This document shows, piece after piece, positions 26,113-35,032 of a stretch of 64,000 nucleotides of DNA (its first letter is position 1; each line of letters opens with the position of its first letter). The position numbers and the translations under genes were made by a program. The notes beneath the pieces were generated by a model, which saw only the letters and a program-made list of their open reading frames with translations, was not told the DNA's origin and did no database searches. Source of the stretch: Pseudomonas californiensis (GTDB lineage: Bacteria; Pseudomonadota; Gammaproteobacteria; Pseudomonadales; Pseudomonadaceae); NCBI RefSeq assembly GCF_021147775.1, contig NZ_JAGTPK010000004.1, positions 62,001 through 126,000 on the forward strand. Direction: 5' to 3'.

Positions 26113-28311
26113 GTGAGTGAGCGTAGCGTGGGGCGTGCTTTGTCCAAGGCAGGAGTGAGTGTCTTTGTGTGTGCTGTGTCAACGTCCATTATGGCGAACG
26201 CTGGATTGAGGGAGATGATCAAGGATGAGGTGAAATATCTTGACGCTTCCAGTCCGGTCGATAGCTTCATTCTTTCGGGCGGTGCGGCGCTTTACGCAGA
26301 CGGGGCTTCGTTATCAGGTATCTATTCAATGGCCAAGATAGTCAACCTGAAGGGTAATACTGTGGTCGACGGCCCATTTCTTTCAGGTGGAGAAACCGTG
26401 ACTACGGTCAAGGATTCGACGCTCCGATCGCAAAGAGGGCCAACACTTGTGGTGCAAGATCACTCGTACGCTATTCTGGATGGGAGTAAAGTTGAAGGTG
26501 CCGGTAGAGGAATAAGCGTAGTCAGTACAGCGTCGATTTTGCTCAAAAACACTAACGTCGACACTCAGACCTCCGCAAGTTGGGAAGAACCCGCATGGGG
26601 ATTAGGTATTTTTGGTGCTCGGGCCAATGTCACTTTGGGTAGTTATATAAAAGGCTTTGATCATGGTATCTGGTTCACTCACCAGCATTTCCCTGGTGGA
26701 GCAGCACCCAACCATGGCCGTCTCACTCTGGATAACTCCACTGTCGAGTCGACTAAAGGCTCTGCCATTCGTGTAGAAGGACGCGACGGTATTGATCATA
26801 TCGCAGACATCCGCGTGCAGAACCACTCGACGTTAATATCGGGTAACGGAATCCTTGTTGAGGGGATCTCTGGAAGCACGGTCAATCTGGTCATCGACGA
26901 CAGCGCCCTCAACGGCAATCTGTTTGCCGATGACACCAGCATCCTCAACGTGACGCTGCAAAACAATGCGCAACTGACTGGCGATATCGTCAACGGCAGT
27001 GCACTGGCGATCACCAGTGGCGGCGGTTGGCAGATGCAGGGTGATGGCGCTATTCAATCCCTGGCCATGGACGGCGGGCATGTCGGTTTTGACAGCGAAG
27101 GGTTTTACACGCTGTCCACGAACGGTTTGTCGGGCAGAGGAACGTTCGATATGCGCGTTGACCTGGACAACGGCGTCGGCGACTTGCTGAAAGTGAACGG
27201 GCAGGCTGATGGTGAGTTTGGGCTGCGAGTGCGTAACACCGGTGTAGAGGTGGTCTCTGCGGACATGCAGCCGCTGAAGGTTGTGCACACCGAAGGTGGC
27301 GATGCTCAGTTCAGCCTGATCGGCGGGCGTGTGGACCTGGGGGCTTATTCTTACCTGCTTGAGCAGCAGTGTAACGACTGGTTCATCGTTGGTGATGGCA
27401 AGGTCGTGAGCCCTTCCACCCAAAGTGCTTTGGCTCTGTTCAACGCTGCACCGACCATCTGGTTGAGTGAGTTGTCCACCTTGCGTTCGCGCATGGGTGA
27501 AGTGCGCAGCAGTGGTCAGGGTGGGGCCTGGATGCGCGGCTATGGCAACCGCCTGAATGCCAGCACTCCTGATGTTGATTATCGGCAGACGCAGAGTGGC
27601 CTGTCGTTGGGTGCCGATGCGCCGGTTGAAGTCAGTAGCGGACAGTTGTTGTTCGGCGTGTTGGGTGGCTACAGCAAATCCGATCTGGACCTGAGCCGTG
27701 GCACCACGGGCAAAATCGACAGTTATTACGTCGGTGCGTACGGTACCTGGTTGTCCGAGGATGGCTACTACCTGGATGGAGTGCTCAAGCTGAACCGCTT
27801 TCGCAACAAGGCGAACGTTGCCATGAGTGATGCGAGCAAGGCCAAAGGTGATTACACCAACAACGGTGTGGGCGGCTGGGTGGAATTTGGTCGGCACATC
27901 AAGCTGGCCGATGATTACTTCCTGGAGCCGTTCGCTCAATTGTCCAGCGTAGTGGTTCAAGGCCAGGATTTCCGAATGGACAACGGGCTGCAGGCAAAAA
28001 ATGACCGCACTCGATCAGTGCTGGCGAAGGCCGGTACCTCGGTAGGTCGCAGCATCGCGCTCAAGGATGGAGGCATGGTGCAGCCCTATGTTCGGGTAGC
28101 GGTCGCTCAGGAGTTTTCACGTCGCAACGAGGTAAAGGTCAATGACGTGAGATTCGACAACGGCCTGTTTGGCTCGCGAGCGGAGTTGGGTGCAGGTGTT
28201 TCGGTGTCGCTGTCCGAACGCTTGCAGGTGCACGCCGATTTCGACTTCATGAAGGGTAAGCATATCGAGCAGCCTTGGGGGGCGAACGTGGGACTTCGTC
28301 TGGCGTTCTAG
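26113..28311 (+). CDS. Type V autotransporter, pertactin-like passenger
   Basis: This 732-residue protein is a classical autotransporter that would place its own passenger on or outside the outer membrane. Residues 1-30 form a signal peptide ending MANA. Residues about 35-440 are a beta-helix-like passenger with repeated short strands (VEGAGRGISVVSTASILLKN, LTLDNSTVESTKGSAIRVEG) and a pertactin-like end. Residues about 460-732 form the beta-barrel, starting near GGAWMRGYGNR and closing with the terminal GLRLAF. No protease or lipase motif is visible, so adhesion is most likely. I chose GTG 26113 because AAGGAG is nine bases upstream; a TTG at 26095 overlaps that site. It is divergent from the Ig-repeat operon. 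Confidence 0.88.
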   Translation: MSERSVGRALSKAGVSVFVCAVSTSIMANAGLREMIKDEVKYLDASSPVDSFILSGGAALYADGASLSGIYSMAKIVNLKGNTVVDGPFLSGGETVTTVKDSTLRSQRGPTLVVQDHSYAILDGSKVEGAGRGISVVSTASILLKNTNVDTQTSASWEEPAWGLGIFGARANVTLGSYIKGFDHGIWFTHQHFPGGAAPNHGRLTLDNSTVESTKGSAIRVEGRDGIDHIADIRVQNHSTLISGNGILVEGISGSTVNLVIDDSALNGNLFADDTSILNVTLQNNAQLTGDIVNGSALAITSGGGWQMQGDGAIQSLAMDGGHVGFDSEGFYTLSTNGLSGRGTFDMRVDLDNGVGDLLKVNGQADGEFGLRVRNTGVEVVSADMQPLKVVHTEGGDAQFSLIGGRVDLGAYSYLLEQQCNDWFIVGDGKVVSPSTQSALALFNAAPTIWLSELSTLRSRMGEVRSSGQGGAWMRGYGNRLNASTPDVDYRQTQSGLSLGADAPVEVSSGQLLFGVLGGYSKSDLDLSRGTTGKIDSYYVGAYGTWLSEDGYYLDGVLKLNRFRNKANVAMSDASKAKGDYTNNGVGGWVEFGRHIKLADDYFLEPFAQLSSVVVQGQDFRMDNGLQAKNDRTRSVLAKAGTSVGRSIALKDGGMVQPYVRVAVAQEFSRRNEVKVNDVRFDNGLFGSRAELGAGVSVSLSERLQVHADFDFMKGKHIEQPWGANVGLRLAF

Positions 28312-28342
28312 GCTATCAGTCGTTTGACCTGGATAAACCCAT

Positions 28343-28374
28343 AAAGCCCCCGGTGAGTGATCACCGGGGGCTTT
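28343..28374 (+). terminator. Strong bidirectional terminator
   Basis: A 14-base perfect stem (AAAGCCCCCGGTGA with its complement) with a GTGA loop ends in TTTT on the plus strand and in a matching T run on the minus strand. It lies 31 bases after the autotransporter stop and just beyond the end of the convergent 177-residue gene, so it can serve both. Confidence 0.9.
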
Positions 28375-28378
28375 TCAT

Positions 28379-28912
28379 TCAGCTGCCTGGGTAGCGGCCG
28401 TTGATGGAGCGTTTGCGTTGCCGTTGCCGGGGAGTCACCGGTGCGGAGTAATTCACGTTCACCCGCAGCACGGGAGATGTACCGATCAATCGTTCGTCGC
28501 GAAAGACCTCGTAGTAAAGATCGATCAGGCCGTACTGAATGAACGGGATAAAGTTATAGGAGATGCACAGCACCCGAACGATGCTGTTGCCACCAACGCG
28601 GTGGAAGAGAGTGGTGGACGATACGTTTTTCCCCCAATAGAAAACGATGACATCTTCCTGGCACAGTTTGACCGAGCCTGGGATGTGCACAGAGACACCT
28701 GCGTGGGCCTGTTCATGGCTGATTGCGTCAGGGCTGACGTTCGGCAGTACAACCTGCTTCAGCGTGTCGGAGATGTCCGAGGGTTCAAGCGGTGTATAGG
28801 TCGATAAGTAAGTACTCGCGGATTCTGCAATGACAGTTTCAGTGCGTGTTGTTGTGGGTGTTTCTTCTGGCGGATTAATCGCTGAAGTGGTGTCGGGGTT
28901 TTCTTCTGACAT
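28379..28912 (-). CDS. Single-module Ig-like protein
   Basis: This 177-residue protein has a Thr/Glu/Pro-rich N-terminal ~55 residues and one Ig-like module (about 60-160) with QEDVIVFYWGKN, LIDLYYEVFRDERLIGTSPVLRVNVN, which closely matches module ends in the 609- and 981-residue proteins. The tail is basic (RQRQRKRS). No signal peptide is visible. Three start codons lie in tandem (TTG, ATG, ATG at 28918, 28915, 28912); TGAG six bases upstream favours 28912. It is a paralogue or a remnant of the larger genes. Confidence 0.7.
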   Translation of the reverse strand: MSEENPDTTSAINPPEETPTTTRTETVIAESASTYLSTYTPLEPSDISDTLKQVVLPNVSPDAISHEQAHAGVSVHIPGSVKLCQEDVIVFYWGKNVSSTTLFHRVGGNSIVRVLCISYNFIPFIQYGLIDLYYEVFRDERLIGTSPVLRVNVNYSAPVTPRQRQRKRSINGRYPGS

Positions 28913-29330
28913 CATCAACTCATGTTTTGTTTTAGTGAATTGTGTTGGTAATTTGCAGCGTCATGTTGTTGCTGCGGAAATATTACAAGCCAAACAGTTG
29001 TCGAGGTCAATACGAAATGATCGACCCATGTTGTGCAGGTGTTTATCCGGTTATTGTAAAATTTTGTTTCGTCTGGCGACTGTTGGAATTCTCCGAATAT
29101 CAGAATATCCCCGTAATCAAAGGGCCAGGCACTATTGGGTGGTTTCAAGGTGTAAGGAAGTATGTAGGACGTTTACTACAGGTAATTCCTAAAGTTTCAT
29201 GGTAAATTTCGTCATCAGCTTTGTCCCACTCTTGCGTAGGACTGTTCACTCAAAACTCTCATTCGAGTCTTTCACGCATCTGCGTGAAAAACTCGCTGTC
29301 GTGTATCCGAATGAATAGGAATTTTCGAGT
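28913..29330. other. 418-bp AT-rich gap in the Ig-repeat island
   Basis: No frame here resembles an Ig module or any family I know. It contains the promoter region of the 177-residue gene and, at 29265-29296, a long hairpin downstream of the 221-residue gene. I see nothing else. Confidence 0.45.
29265..29296 (-). terminator. Long hairpin downstream of the 221-residue Ig gene
   Basis: CGAGT-C-TTTCACGCA and TGCGTGAAA-A-ACTCG form a 15-base stem with one mismatch and a 2-base loop. It lies 34 bases past the stop at 29331 on the minus strand. The following bases AATGAGAGTTTT give only a weak, delayed U tract. Confidence 0.5.
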
Positions 29331-29996
29331 TCAGCGCTGCATCGACATTTCTACCCGTTGCGCCATGACTGACGCATTGCCTGCGCGGTCGCTGACCTGA
29401 TAGGTAAAGGTGACGTTTTCGCTGTCCAGTCCCTGCAGAAACTCGCGGGTGAAGCTGATGTGCGGAGGTCGCTCGGTCAGGTCCTCGGCAACGACAATAT
29501 GCACCGGGCCTGCAACCCCGTTGCACAGCGTCTGGATGCTGTCACCGACCTGCATGTCCGCGTAGCCCGGGATTACGCCGCTCAGCACCTCTCCGTAGTT
29601 GAAGTGCGGAAAGATGATCGCAGCGAGCAGTGTGGAGCCTGGGGCTGTGCGGTCGATGATGAGGGGGATCAGCGGTGAGTTTTCCTGGACCTCGTTAATC
29701 GGATTAGTGACTTGAAAGCCCAATGTGTAGCGGCCAGCATCCTTCAAATAACGTTCATCCAGTGCAAGTTTAATAATGTCTCCAGGGATGTCTGTTTCTG
29801 TCAGGATTCGTGATTCGCCTGCGATCACGCTGTCGAGCACAAGCTCCAGGTAATAACCTTTTTGCGCCCCCGACCACAGCACAATCTCGACGATGATCGG
29901 TCGATCCAGACTGTCGACAGGCATCATTCCATCAACAGGGCTGGCCACCGGTACACGTGGTGCGGCAAATTCAAAGTGCTGATTGAAAGTGTTCAT
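29331..29996 (-). CDS. Two-module Ig-like protein, paralogue of the 609-residue N terminus
   Basis: This 221-residue protein covers the first two modules of the 609-residue protein at 23950-25779: VEIVLWSGAQKGYYLELVLDS, a PLIIDRTAPGSTLL linker, and FTYQVSDRAGNAS near the end correspond to VELPVWKGAKFNDFYQLRLNG, IIQVDRTPAG and YYTVTDRAGNVS. It stops right after the second module. There is no signal peptide. The ATG at 29996 is preceded by GGAGAACACC. A copy of the shared promoter-like element lies 107 bases upstream. It may be an independent short family member or a truncated duplicate. Confidence 0.75.
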   Translation of the reverse strand: MNTFNQHFEFAAPRVPVASPVDGMMPVDSLDRPIIVEIVLWSGAQKGYYLELVLDSVIAGESRILTETDIPGDIIKLALDERYLKDAGRYTLGFQVTNPINEVQENSPLIPLIIDRTAPGSTLLAAIIFPHFNYGEVLSGVIPGYADMQVGDSIQTLCNGVAGPVHIVVAEDLTERPPHISFTREFLQGLDSENVTFTYQVSDRAGNASVMAQRVEMSMQR

Positions 29997-30261
29997 GGTG
30001 TTCTCCAATTGGCAGGCTTCCACTGGTTGGCGCTCTGCGTTGTGTTGTTGTTATTAAGTTTCAGGCCGCGGCGATGATGTCTGCTGCTGGTAGCCTGAGT
30101 AATTCAACTAATCGGAGAACGCTTGGCCTGTCAATGCTTTGAAATGCAGTTTCACTGCAGGTACTAAACTTAAAGAAACTTCCTACCTGGCACTGGGACC
30201 AACTTGTAGGTTATGTAAGTCTTCATCATTCGAGAAGCAATGCTCTTTAAAGTGGGGTAAT
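29997..30261. other. Intergenic region upstream of the 221-residue gene
   Basis: The region holds the second copy of the shared promoter-like element and otherwise no gene. It marks the right edge of the accessory island; the aer terminator follows at 30262-30295. Confidence 0.45.
30104..30135 (-). promoter_or_regulatory. Conserved promoter-like element, copy 2
   Basis: On the minus strand it reads ATTGACAG, 15 bases, ATTAGTTGA, identical at all 17 end positions to the copy at 25894-25925. It lies 107 bases upstream of the 221-residue gene, close to the 114 bases of copy 1. Equal spacing with a divergent spacer suggests selection on the two ends. Confidence 0.6.
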
Positions 30262-30295
30262 AAAAAACCCCCGACAACTGAAGTTGAGCGGAGGC
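30262..30295 (-). terminator. Terminator of aer
   Basis: On the minus strand, CCTCC and GGGGG with an inner CAACT/AGTTG stem form an interrupted hairpin followed directly by TTTTTTATTA. It lies just beyond the aer stop at 30314. Confidence 0.7.
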
Positions 30296-30313
30296 TATTG
30301 TTCGACCAAGGCG

Positions 30314-31879
30314 TTATCGATTAAAACGCTCGACCAGTGAGTACTGCGAATGGGCCGTGTCGGTCAGTTCTGCGCTGAGCACCGCAGAGCGGTGGGCTTC
30401 ATCGGACGTCTTGTCAGCCAGGCTGGCGATGGTCGCGATATTGCGATTGATCTCCTCAGCCACTGAGCTCTGCTCTTCGGTAGCCGTCGCGATCTGGGTG
30501 GTCATGTCGGTGATGTTCGCCACCGCTTCGCTGATGCCCACCAGCGCCTGATCGGCTTCCAGTACGCGCTCGACACCTTCTTCGGCCTGGCGACGGCCTG
30601 TGTTCATGGTCTGCACCGCGTCGTTGGCGGTCTGCTGCAGCTTGGCGATCAGGCCGTGGATCTGCCCGGTGGACTCGGCTGTGCGCTGCGCCAGCTGGCG
30701 GACCTCATCGGCCACCACCGCAAAGCCACGACCCATTTCACCGGCGCGGGCAGCTTCAATGGCGGCGTTGAGGGCCAGCAGATTGGTCTGATCGGCGATG
30801 CCTTTGATCACATCGACCACGCCACCGATTTCATCGCTGTCCTTGGCCAGTTGCGTGACAGTCAGACCGGTTTCGCCCACCGAGGTGGACAGGCGTTGAA
30901 TGGCTTCGCGGGTTTCACCGGCAATATCGCGGCCGCGACGCGTCAGCTCATTGGCCTGCTGAGTGGCCTCGGCCGCGCGATTGACGTGGCTGGCGACTTC
31001 CTGCGTGGTAGCGGCCATCTGATTGATGGCTGCGGCCACTTGCTCGGTTTCAACGCGCTGGCGCTCCAGGCCGGTCGAACTGGCGTTGGCCAGGGTATTC
31101 GACTGGTGTGCCTGACTGTTCAGGTGCTCGGCAGTGTCTTGCAGACGAGTCAGGCAGGTTTTCAGACGTGCTTCCTGGCTAAGGATCGACATCTCCAGAC
31201 GTGCCTGTGGTCCCCGACTATCGGTGTACATCTGAGCGATCAGCGGGTCGGAGGTGGTCTGTTCGGCCATGCGCAGCAAGCGCTTGGTACCCCGCTGCTG
31301 CCATGACAGGCCAAGCAGGCCCAATGGCACGGCAAGGGCGGCGGCCAGGGCGAAGCCCCATTGCGAGTCGAGCCATACTCCGATCATGAAACTCAGCTGA
31401 CTGACGAGTATGAATGGCAGCCAGTCCTGCAGCAGTGGCAGCCATTTGTCGCGTCCCGGAACTGCACTCTTGCCTTGATTCAGGCGTGAGTAAAGTGCTT
31501 CTGCGCGGCGTATCTGTTCGGTGCTCGGTTTGATGCGTACCGATTCGAAACCCACGACCTGGCGGTTCTCGAGCATCGGTGTCACGTAGGCGTTGACCCA
31601 ATAATGGTCGCCGTTCTTGCAGCGGTTCTTGACGATGCCCATCCACGGTTGCCCGTTTTTGAGGGTGGTCCACATATGCTCGAAAACCGCAGGCGGTACG
31701 TCAGGATGGCGCACGGTGTTGTGTGCAGCACCGACCAGTTCTGCCTGGCTGTACCCACTGATCTGCTCGAAGGCGTCATTGCAGTAAGTGATCGTGCCGC
31801 GCGTGTCGGTGGTAGAAATCAGCCGTTGTTCAGCAGGAAAAGTCCGCTCACGTTGAGTGATGGGCTGGTTGTTGCGCAT
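30314..31879 (-). CDS. aer: Aerotaxis receptor Aer (PAS-HAMP-like-MCP)
   Basis: Aer senses oxygen or redox state through FAD and signals to CheA. The 521-residue protein has an N-terminal PAS domain (about 12-115, with [22 protein letters not shown] and [18 protein letters not shown]), two hydrophobic helices at about 158-195, and a cytoplasmic signalling domain with the hairpin tip [24 protein letters not shown]. There is no periplasmic ligand domain, as expected for Aer. Position next to acnA is the same as in P. aeruginosa. It would work with the CheA/CheW encoded at the left end of the window. Confidence 0.9.
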   Translation of the reverse strand: MRNNQPITQRERTFPAEQRLISTTDTRGTITYCNDAFEQISGYSQAELVGAAHNTVRHPDVPPAVFEHMWTTLKNGQPWMGIVKNRCKNGDHYWVNAYVTPMLENRQVVGFESVRIKPSTEQIRRAEALYSRLNQGKSAVPGRDKWLPLLQDWLPFILVSQLSFMIGVWLDSQWGFALAAALAVPLGLLGLSWQQRGTKRLLRMAEQTTSDPLIAQMYTDSRGPQARLEMSILSQEARLKTCLTRLQDTAEHLNSQAHQSNTLANASSTGLERQRVETEQVAAAINQMAATTQEVASHVNRAAEATQQANELTRRGRDIAGETREAIQRLSTSVGETGLTVTQLAKDSDEIGGVVDVIKGIADQTNLLALNAAIEAARAGEMGRGFAVVADEVRQLAQRTAESTGQIHGLIAKLQQTANDAVQTMNTGRRQAEEGVERVLEADQALVGISEAVANITDMTTQIATATEEQSSVAEEINRNIATIASLADKTSDEAHRSAVLSAELTDTAHSQYSLVERFNR

Positions 31880-32048
31880 GGGGTTTCGGTCCTTCGATCG
31901 ATAAGGCGTACGCAGGGTATCGGCCGAAGTGTCGATAAATTGAGTGTTCCGTCCCGGTCAGGTCTCGGCAGTGACTGCCGGGTCCGTTTTTACAGCGCCG
32001 CGAAGTTGGCAGCTGAGTAACCGGATTAAAGGGGAGTGGGAGGGTCGA

Positions 32049-32092
32049 GCATCGGCGAGCCTGGCCGTTTTCTGGTTCAGGCTCGACGATGC
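32049..32092 (-). terminator. Long hairpin at the 3' end of acnA
   Basis: GCATCGTCGAGCCTG and CAGGCTCGCCGATGC (minus strand) form a 15-base stem with one mismatch around a 14-base loop. It begins seven bases after the acnA stop. No U tract follows, so it may protect the mRNA end or need a second factor for termination. Confidence 0.55.
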
Positions 32093-32098
32093 ACCAGG

Positions 32099-34843
32099 TC
32101 AGGACGCGATCAGTTGGCGCAGCACGTAGTGCAGAATGCCCCCGGCCTTGAAGTACTCGACTTCGTTGAGGGTATCAATGCGGCACAGCACGTCGACCGT
32201 CTCCTTGCTGCCGTCTTCGCGAGTGATGTGCAAGGTCAGGCTCATGCCCGGCTGCACGTCCGCGTGGGTCAGCCCAGTGATTTTCAGCGTCTCCTTGCCG
32301 GTCAGTTTTAACGTCTTGCGGTTCTGCTCGCCCTTGAACTGTAAAGGCAGCACGCCCATGCCGACGAGGTTGGAGCGATGGATACGTTCGAAGCTCTCCG
32401 CGATGACCGCTTTGACGCCCAGCAGATTGGTGCCTTTGGCCGCCCAGTCGCGGCTTGAACCGGTGCCGTATTCCTGGCCGGCAATGATCACCAGCGGCGT
32501 CCCTTCGGCCTGATAGCGCATGGCCGCGTCATAGATCGCCAGTTTCTCGCCTGACGGCACGTGCACGGTATTGCCGCCTTCTTCGCCACCGAGCATTTCG
32601 TTGCGAATCCGGATATTGGCGAAGGTGCCACGCATCATCACTTCATGATTGCCGCGCCGTGAGCCATACGAGTTGAAGTCCTTGTACTCGACGCCTTTCT
32701 CGGCCAGATAGCGACCGGCCGGGCTGTCCGCCTTGATATTACCGGCGGGGGAGATGTGGTCGGTGGTCACCGAGTCGCCCAGAATCGCGAGCACACGTGC
32801 GCCGTCCACATCTTCGATCACAGGCAGCGGGCCGCCGATGTCTTCGAAGAATGGCGGGTGCTGGATGTAGGTAGAGTCTTCCTGCCAGACATACGTGGCT
32901 GCCTGCGGCACCTCGATAGCCTGCCATTGTTCGTCACCGGCAAAGACTTCGGCGTATTCCTTGTGGAACATGCTGGTGTTGACGCTTTCCACAGCTTCGG
33001 CGATCTCCTTCTGGCTCGGCCAGATGTCGCGAAGGTAGACCGGCTGGCCGTCTGTGCCTTGACCCAGCGATTCGCTGCTGATGTCGATGCGCACCGACCC
33101 GGCCAACGCGTAAGCCACGACCAGCGGCGGCGATGCCAGCCAGTTGGTCTTGACCAGCGGGTGCACGCGGCCTTCGAAGTTGCGGTTGCCGGACAGTACT
33201 GATGCCACGGTCAGATCCGACTGCTGGATGGCCTTCTCGATAGGCTCCAGCAGCGGGCCGGAGTTGCCGATGCACGTGGTGCAGCCATAGCCCACCAGAT
33301 CAAAACCCAGCGCATCAAGGTATTGGGTCAAGCCCGCTGCCTTGTAATAGTCCGTGACCACCTTGGAGCCAGGGGCAAGTGAGCTTTTCACCCATGGTTT
33401 GCGCTTGAGGCCTTTCTCGACCGCTTTTTTGGCCACCAGTCCGGCCGCCATCATGACGCTGGGGTTGGAGGTGTTGGTGCACGAGGTAATCGCTGCGATC
33501 ACCACCGCGCCGTCTTTCAGGCGATGGGTCTGGCCTTCGTGTTCGTAATCGACTTCGCCGCCGATCTGCGCCTCGTTGCCGACTGCGACACCGCCGCCGC
33601 CTTCGCTTTCCAGACGACCTTCATCGACCTTGGCCGGTTTGACCTGCAAACCGAGGAAGTCGCTGAACGCCTGGGCGACGTTTGGCAGGGCCACACGGTC
33701 CTGCGGGCGCTTGGGCCCGGCCAGGCTGGCCTCTACTGTGCCCATGTCCAGTTCGAGGCTGTCGGTGAACACAGGCTCTTGACCGGCCAGACGCCACAAG
33801 CCTTGCGCCTTGCTGTAAGCCTCGACCAGTTTTACGGTTTCATCGGGGCGGCCGGACAACCGCAGATAATCCAGTGTGACTTCATCGACCGGGAAGAAGC
33901 CGCAGGTCGCGCCGTACTCCGGCGCCATGTTGGCAATCGTGGCACGGTCAGCCAGCGGCAGGTCAGCCAGACCATCGCCGTAGAACTCGACGAACTTGCC
34001 GACCACGCCTTTCTTGCGCAGCATCTGTGTGACAGTCAAAACCAGGTCGGTTGCGGTAATGCCTTCTCTGAGCTTGCCGGTCAGCTTGAAGCCGATCACT
34101 TCCGGGATCAGCATCGAAACGGGTTGGCCGAGCATCGCCGCTTCTGCTTCGATGCCGCCCACACCCCAACCCAGGACACCCAGCCCATTGATCATGGTGG
34201 TGTGCGAGTCAGTGCCGACGAGAGTGTCGGGGAATGCGTAAGTGCGGCCATCTTCTTCTTTGGTCCAGACAGTTCTGCCGAGATATTCCAGATTCACCTG
34301 GTGGCAGATACCGGTGCCGGGCGGCACCACGCTGAAGTTGTCAAAAGCGCTTTGGCCCCAGCGCAGGAACGCATAGCGCTCGCCGTTGCGCTGCATTTCT
34401 ATCTCGACGTTTTCACCGAAGGCTTCGGAATCACCGAACTTGTCGACCATCACCGAGTGGTCGATTACCAGGTCCACTGGCGACAGCGGGTTGATGCGCT
34501 GCGGATCACCACCCGCCTTGGCCACGGCGGCGCGCATTGCGGCGAGGTCGACCACGGCGGGTACGCCGGTGAAGTCCTGCATCAGCACCCGAGCAGGACG
34601 GTATTGAATCTCCCGGTCCGAGCGGCGCTCCGTCAGCCAGTCGGCGATGGCCTTGAGGTCATTGCCTGTGACGGTCTTGTTGTCTTCCCAGCGCAGCAGG
34701 TTTTCCAGCAATACCTTGAGCGACATGGGCAGCTTGTTCAGGTCGCCGAGCGATCGGGCCGCTTCCGGCAAGCTGAAATAGTGGTAGGTCTTGCTATCAA
34801 TCTCGAGTGTTTTCAGGCTTTTCAGGCTATCGAGGGAGGGCAT
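32099..34843 (-). CDS. acnA: Aconitate hydratase A
   Basis: AcnA interconverts citrate and isocitrate in the TCA cycle using a 4Fe-4S cluster. The 914-residue protein has the cluster cysteines in [13 protein letters not shown] and [14 protein letters not shown], the substrate-binding segment [27 protein letters not shown], and the C-terminal swivel domain with [33 protein letters not shown] chose ATG 34843 because AAGGAG precedes it; an upstream open stretch to 34894 is not supported. It lies 219 bases upstream of aer in the same direction. Confidence 0.97.
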   Translation of the reverse strand: MPSLDSLKSLKTLEIDSKTYHYFSLPEAARSLGDLNKLPMSLKVLLENLLRWEDNKTVTGNDLKAIADWLTERRSDREIQYRPARVLMQDFTGVPAVVDLAAMRAAVAKAGGDPQRINPLSPVDLVIDHSVMVDKFGDSEAFGENVEIEMQRNGERYAFLRWGQSAFDNFSVVPPGTGICHQVNLEYLGRTVWTKEEDGRTYAFPDTLVGTDSHTTMINGLGVLGWGVGGIEAEAAMLGQPVSMLIPEVIGFKLTGKLREGITATDLVLTVTQMLRKKGVVGKFVEFYGDGLADLPLADRATIANMAPEYGATCGFFPVDEVTLDYLRLSGRPDETVKLVEAYSKAQGLWRLAGQEPVFTDSLELDMGTVEASLAGPKRPQDRVALPNVAQAFSDFLGLQVKPAKVDEGRLESEGGGGVAVGNEAQIGGEVDYEHEGQTHRLKDGAVVIAAITSCTNTSNPSVMMAAGLVAKKAVEKGLKRKPWVKSSLAPGSKVVTDYYKAAGLTQYLDALGFDLVGYGCTTCIGNSGPLLEPIEKAIQQSDLTVASVLSGNRNFEGRVHPLVKTNWLASPPLVVAYALAGSVRIDISSESLGQGTDGQPVYLRDIWPSQKEIAEAVESVNTSMFHKEYAEVFAGDEQWQAIEVPQAATYVWQEDSTYIQHPPFFEDIGGPLPVIEDVDGARVLAILGDSVTTDHISPAGNIKADSPAGRYLAEKGVEYKDFNSYGSRRGNHEVMMRGTFANIRIRNEMLGGEEGGNTVHVPSGEKLAIYDAAMRYQAEGTPLVIIAGQEYGTGSSRDWAAKGTNLLGVKAVIAESFERIHRSNLVGMGVLPLQFKGEQNRKTLKLTGKETLKITGLTHADVQPGMSLTLHITREDGSKETVDVLCRIDTLNEVEYFKAGGILHYVLRQLIAS

Positions 34844-35032
34844 GAACGACTCCTTGTAAAATGATCTGTCAGCCTCTTTTCGCAAGCCCCCCATGCATCA
34901 GGTCGAGGGGGCCGCGTGAGGCCTCACGGTTAGTGGACTGTCCGGTCGCGCCAGTGGTTCCTGATTCCGCTATCATGCGCGGCTTTCAAGTCTGCGGGGT
35001 TACGCCCGAGTGCCCGTTGCCCAGGAGTCCCC

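Noticed and set aside
26833-27960. Open frame of 375 codons on the minus strand opposite the autotransporter
   Set aside because: Antisense to a gene with signal peptide and beta-barrel; no motif in the translation.
28913-29330. Possible decayed Ig-like module linking the 177- and 221-residue genes into one gene
   Set aside because: None of the three minus-strand frames shows the W-x-G or Y-x-V module signatures, and each flanking gene has its own start signal.
29997-30261. Remains of a tRNA or integrase site at the right edge of the accessory island
   Set aside because: No cloverleaf or integrase frame could be seen; the AT-rich DNA contains only the promoter-like element.
33524-34864. Open frame of 446 codons on the plus strand opposite acnA
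   Set aside because: Antisense to acnA, composition skewed, no ribosome site or motif.
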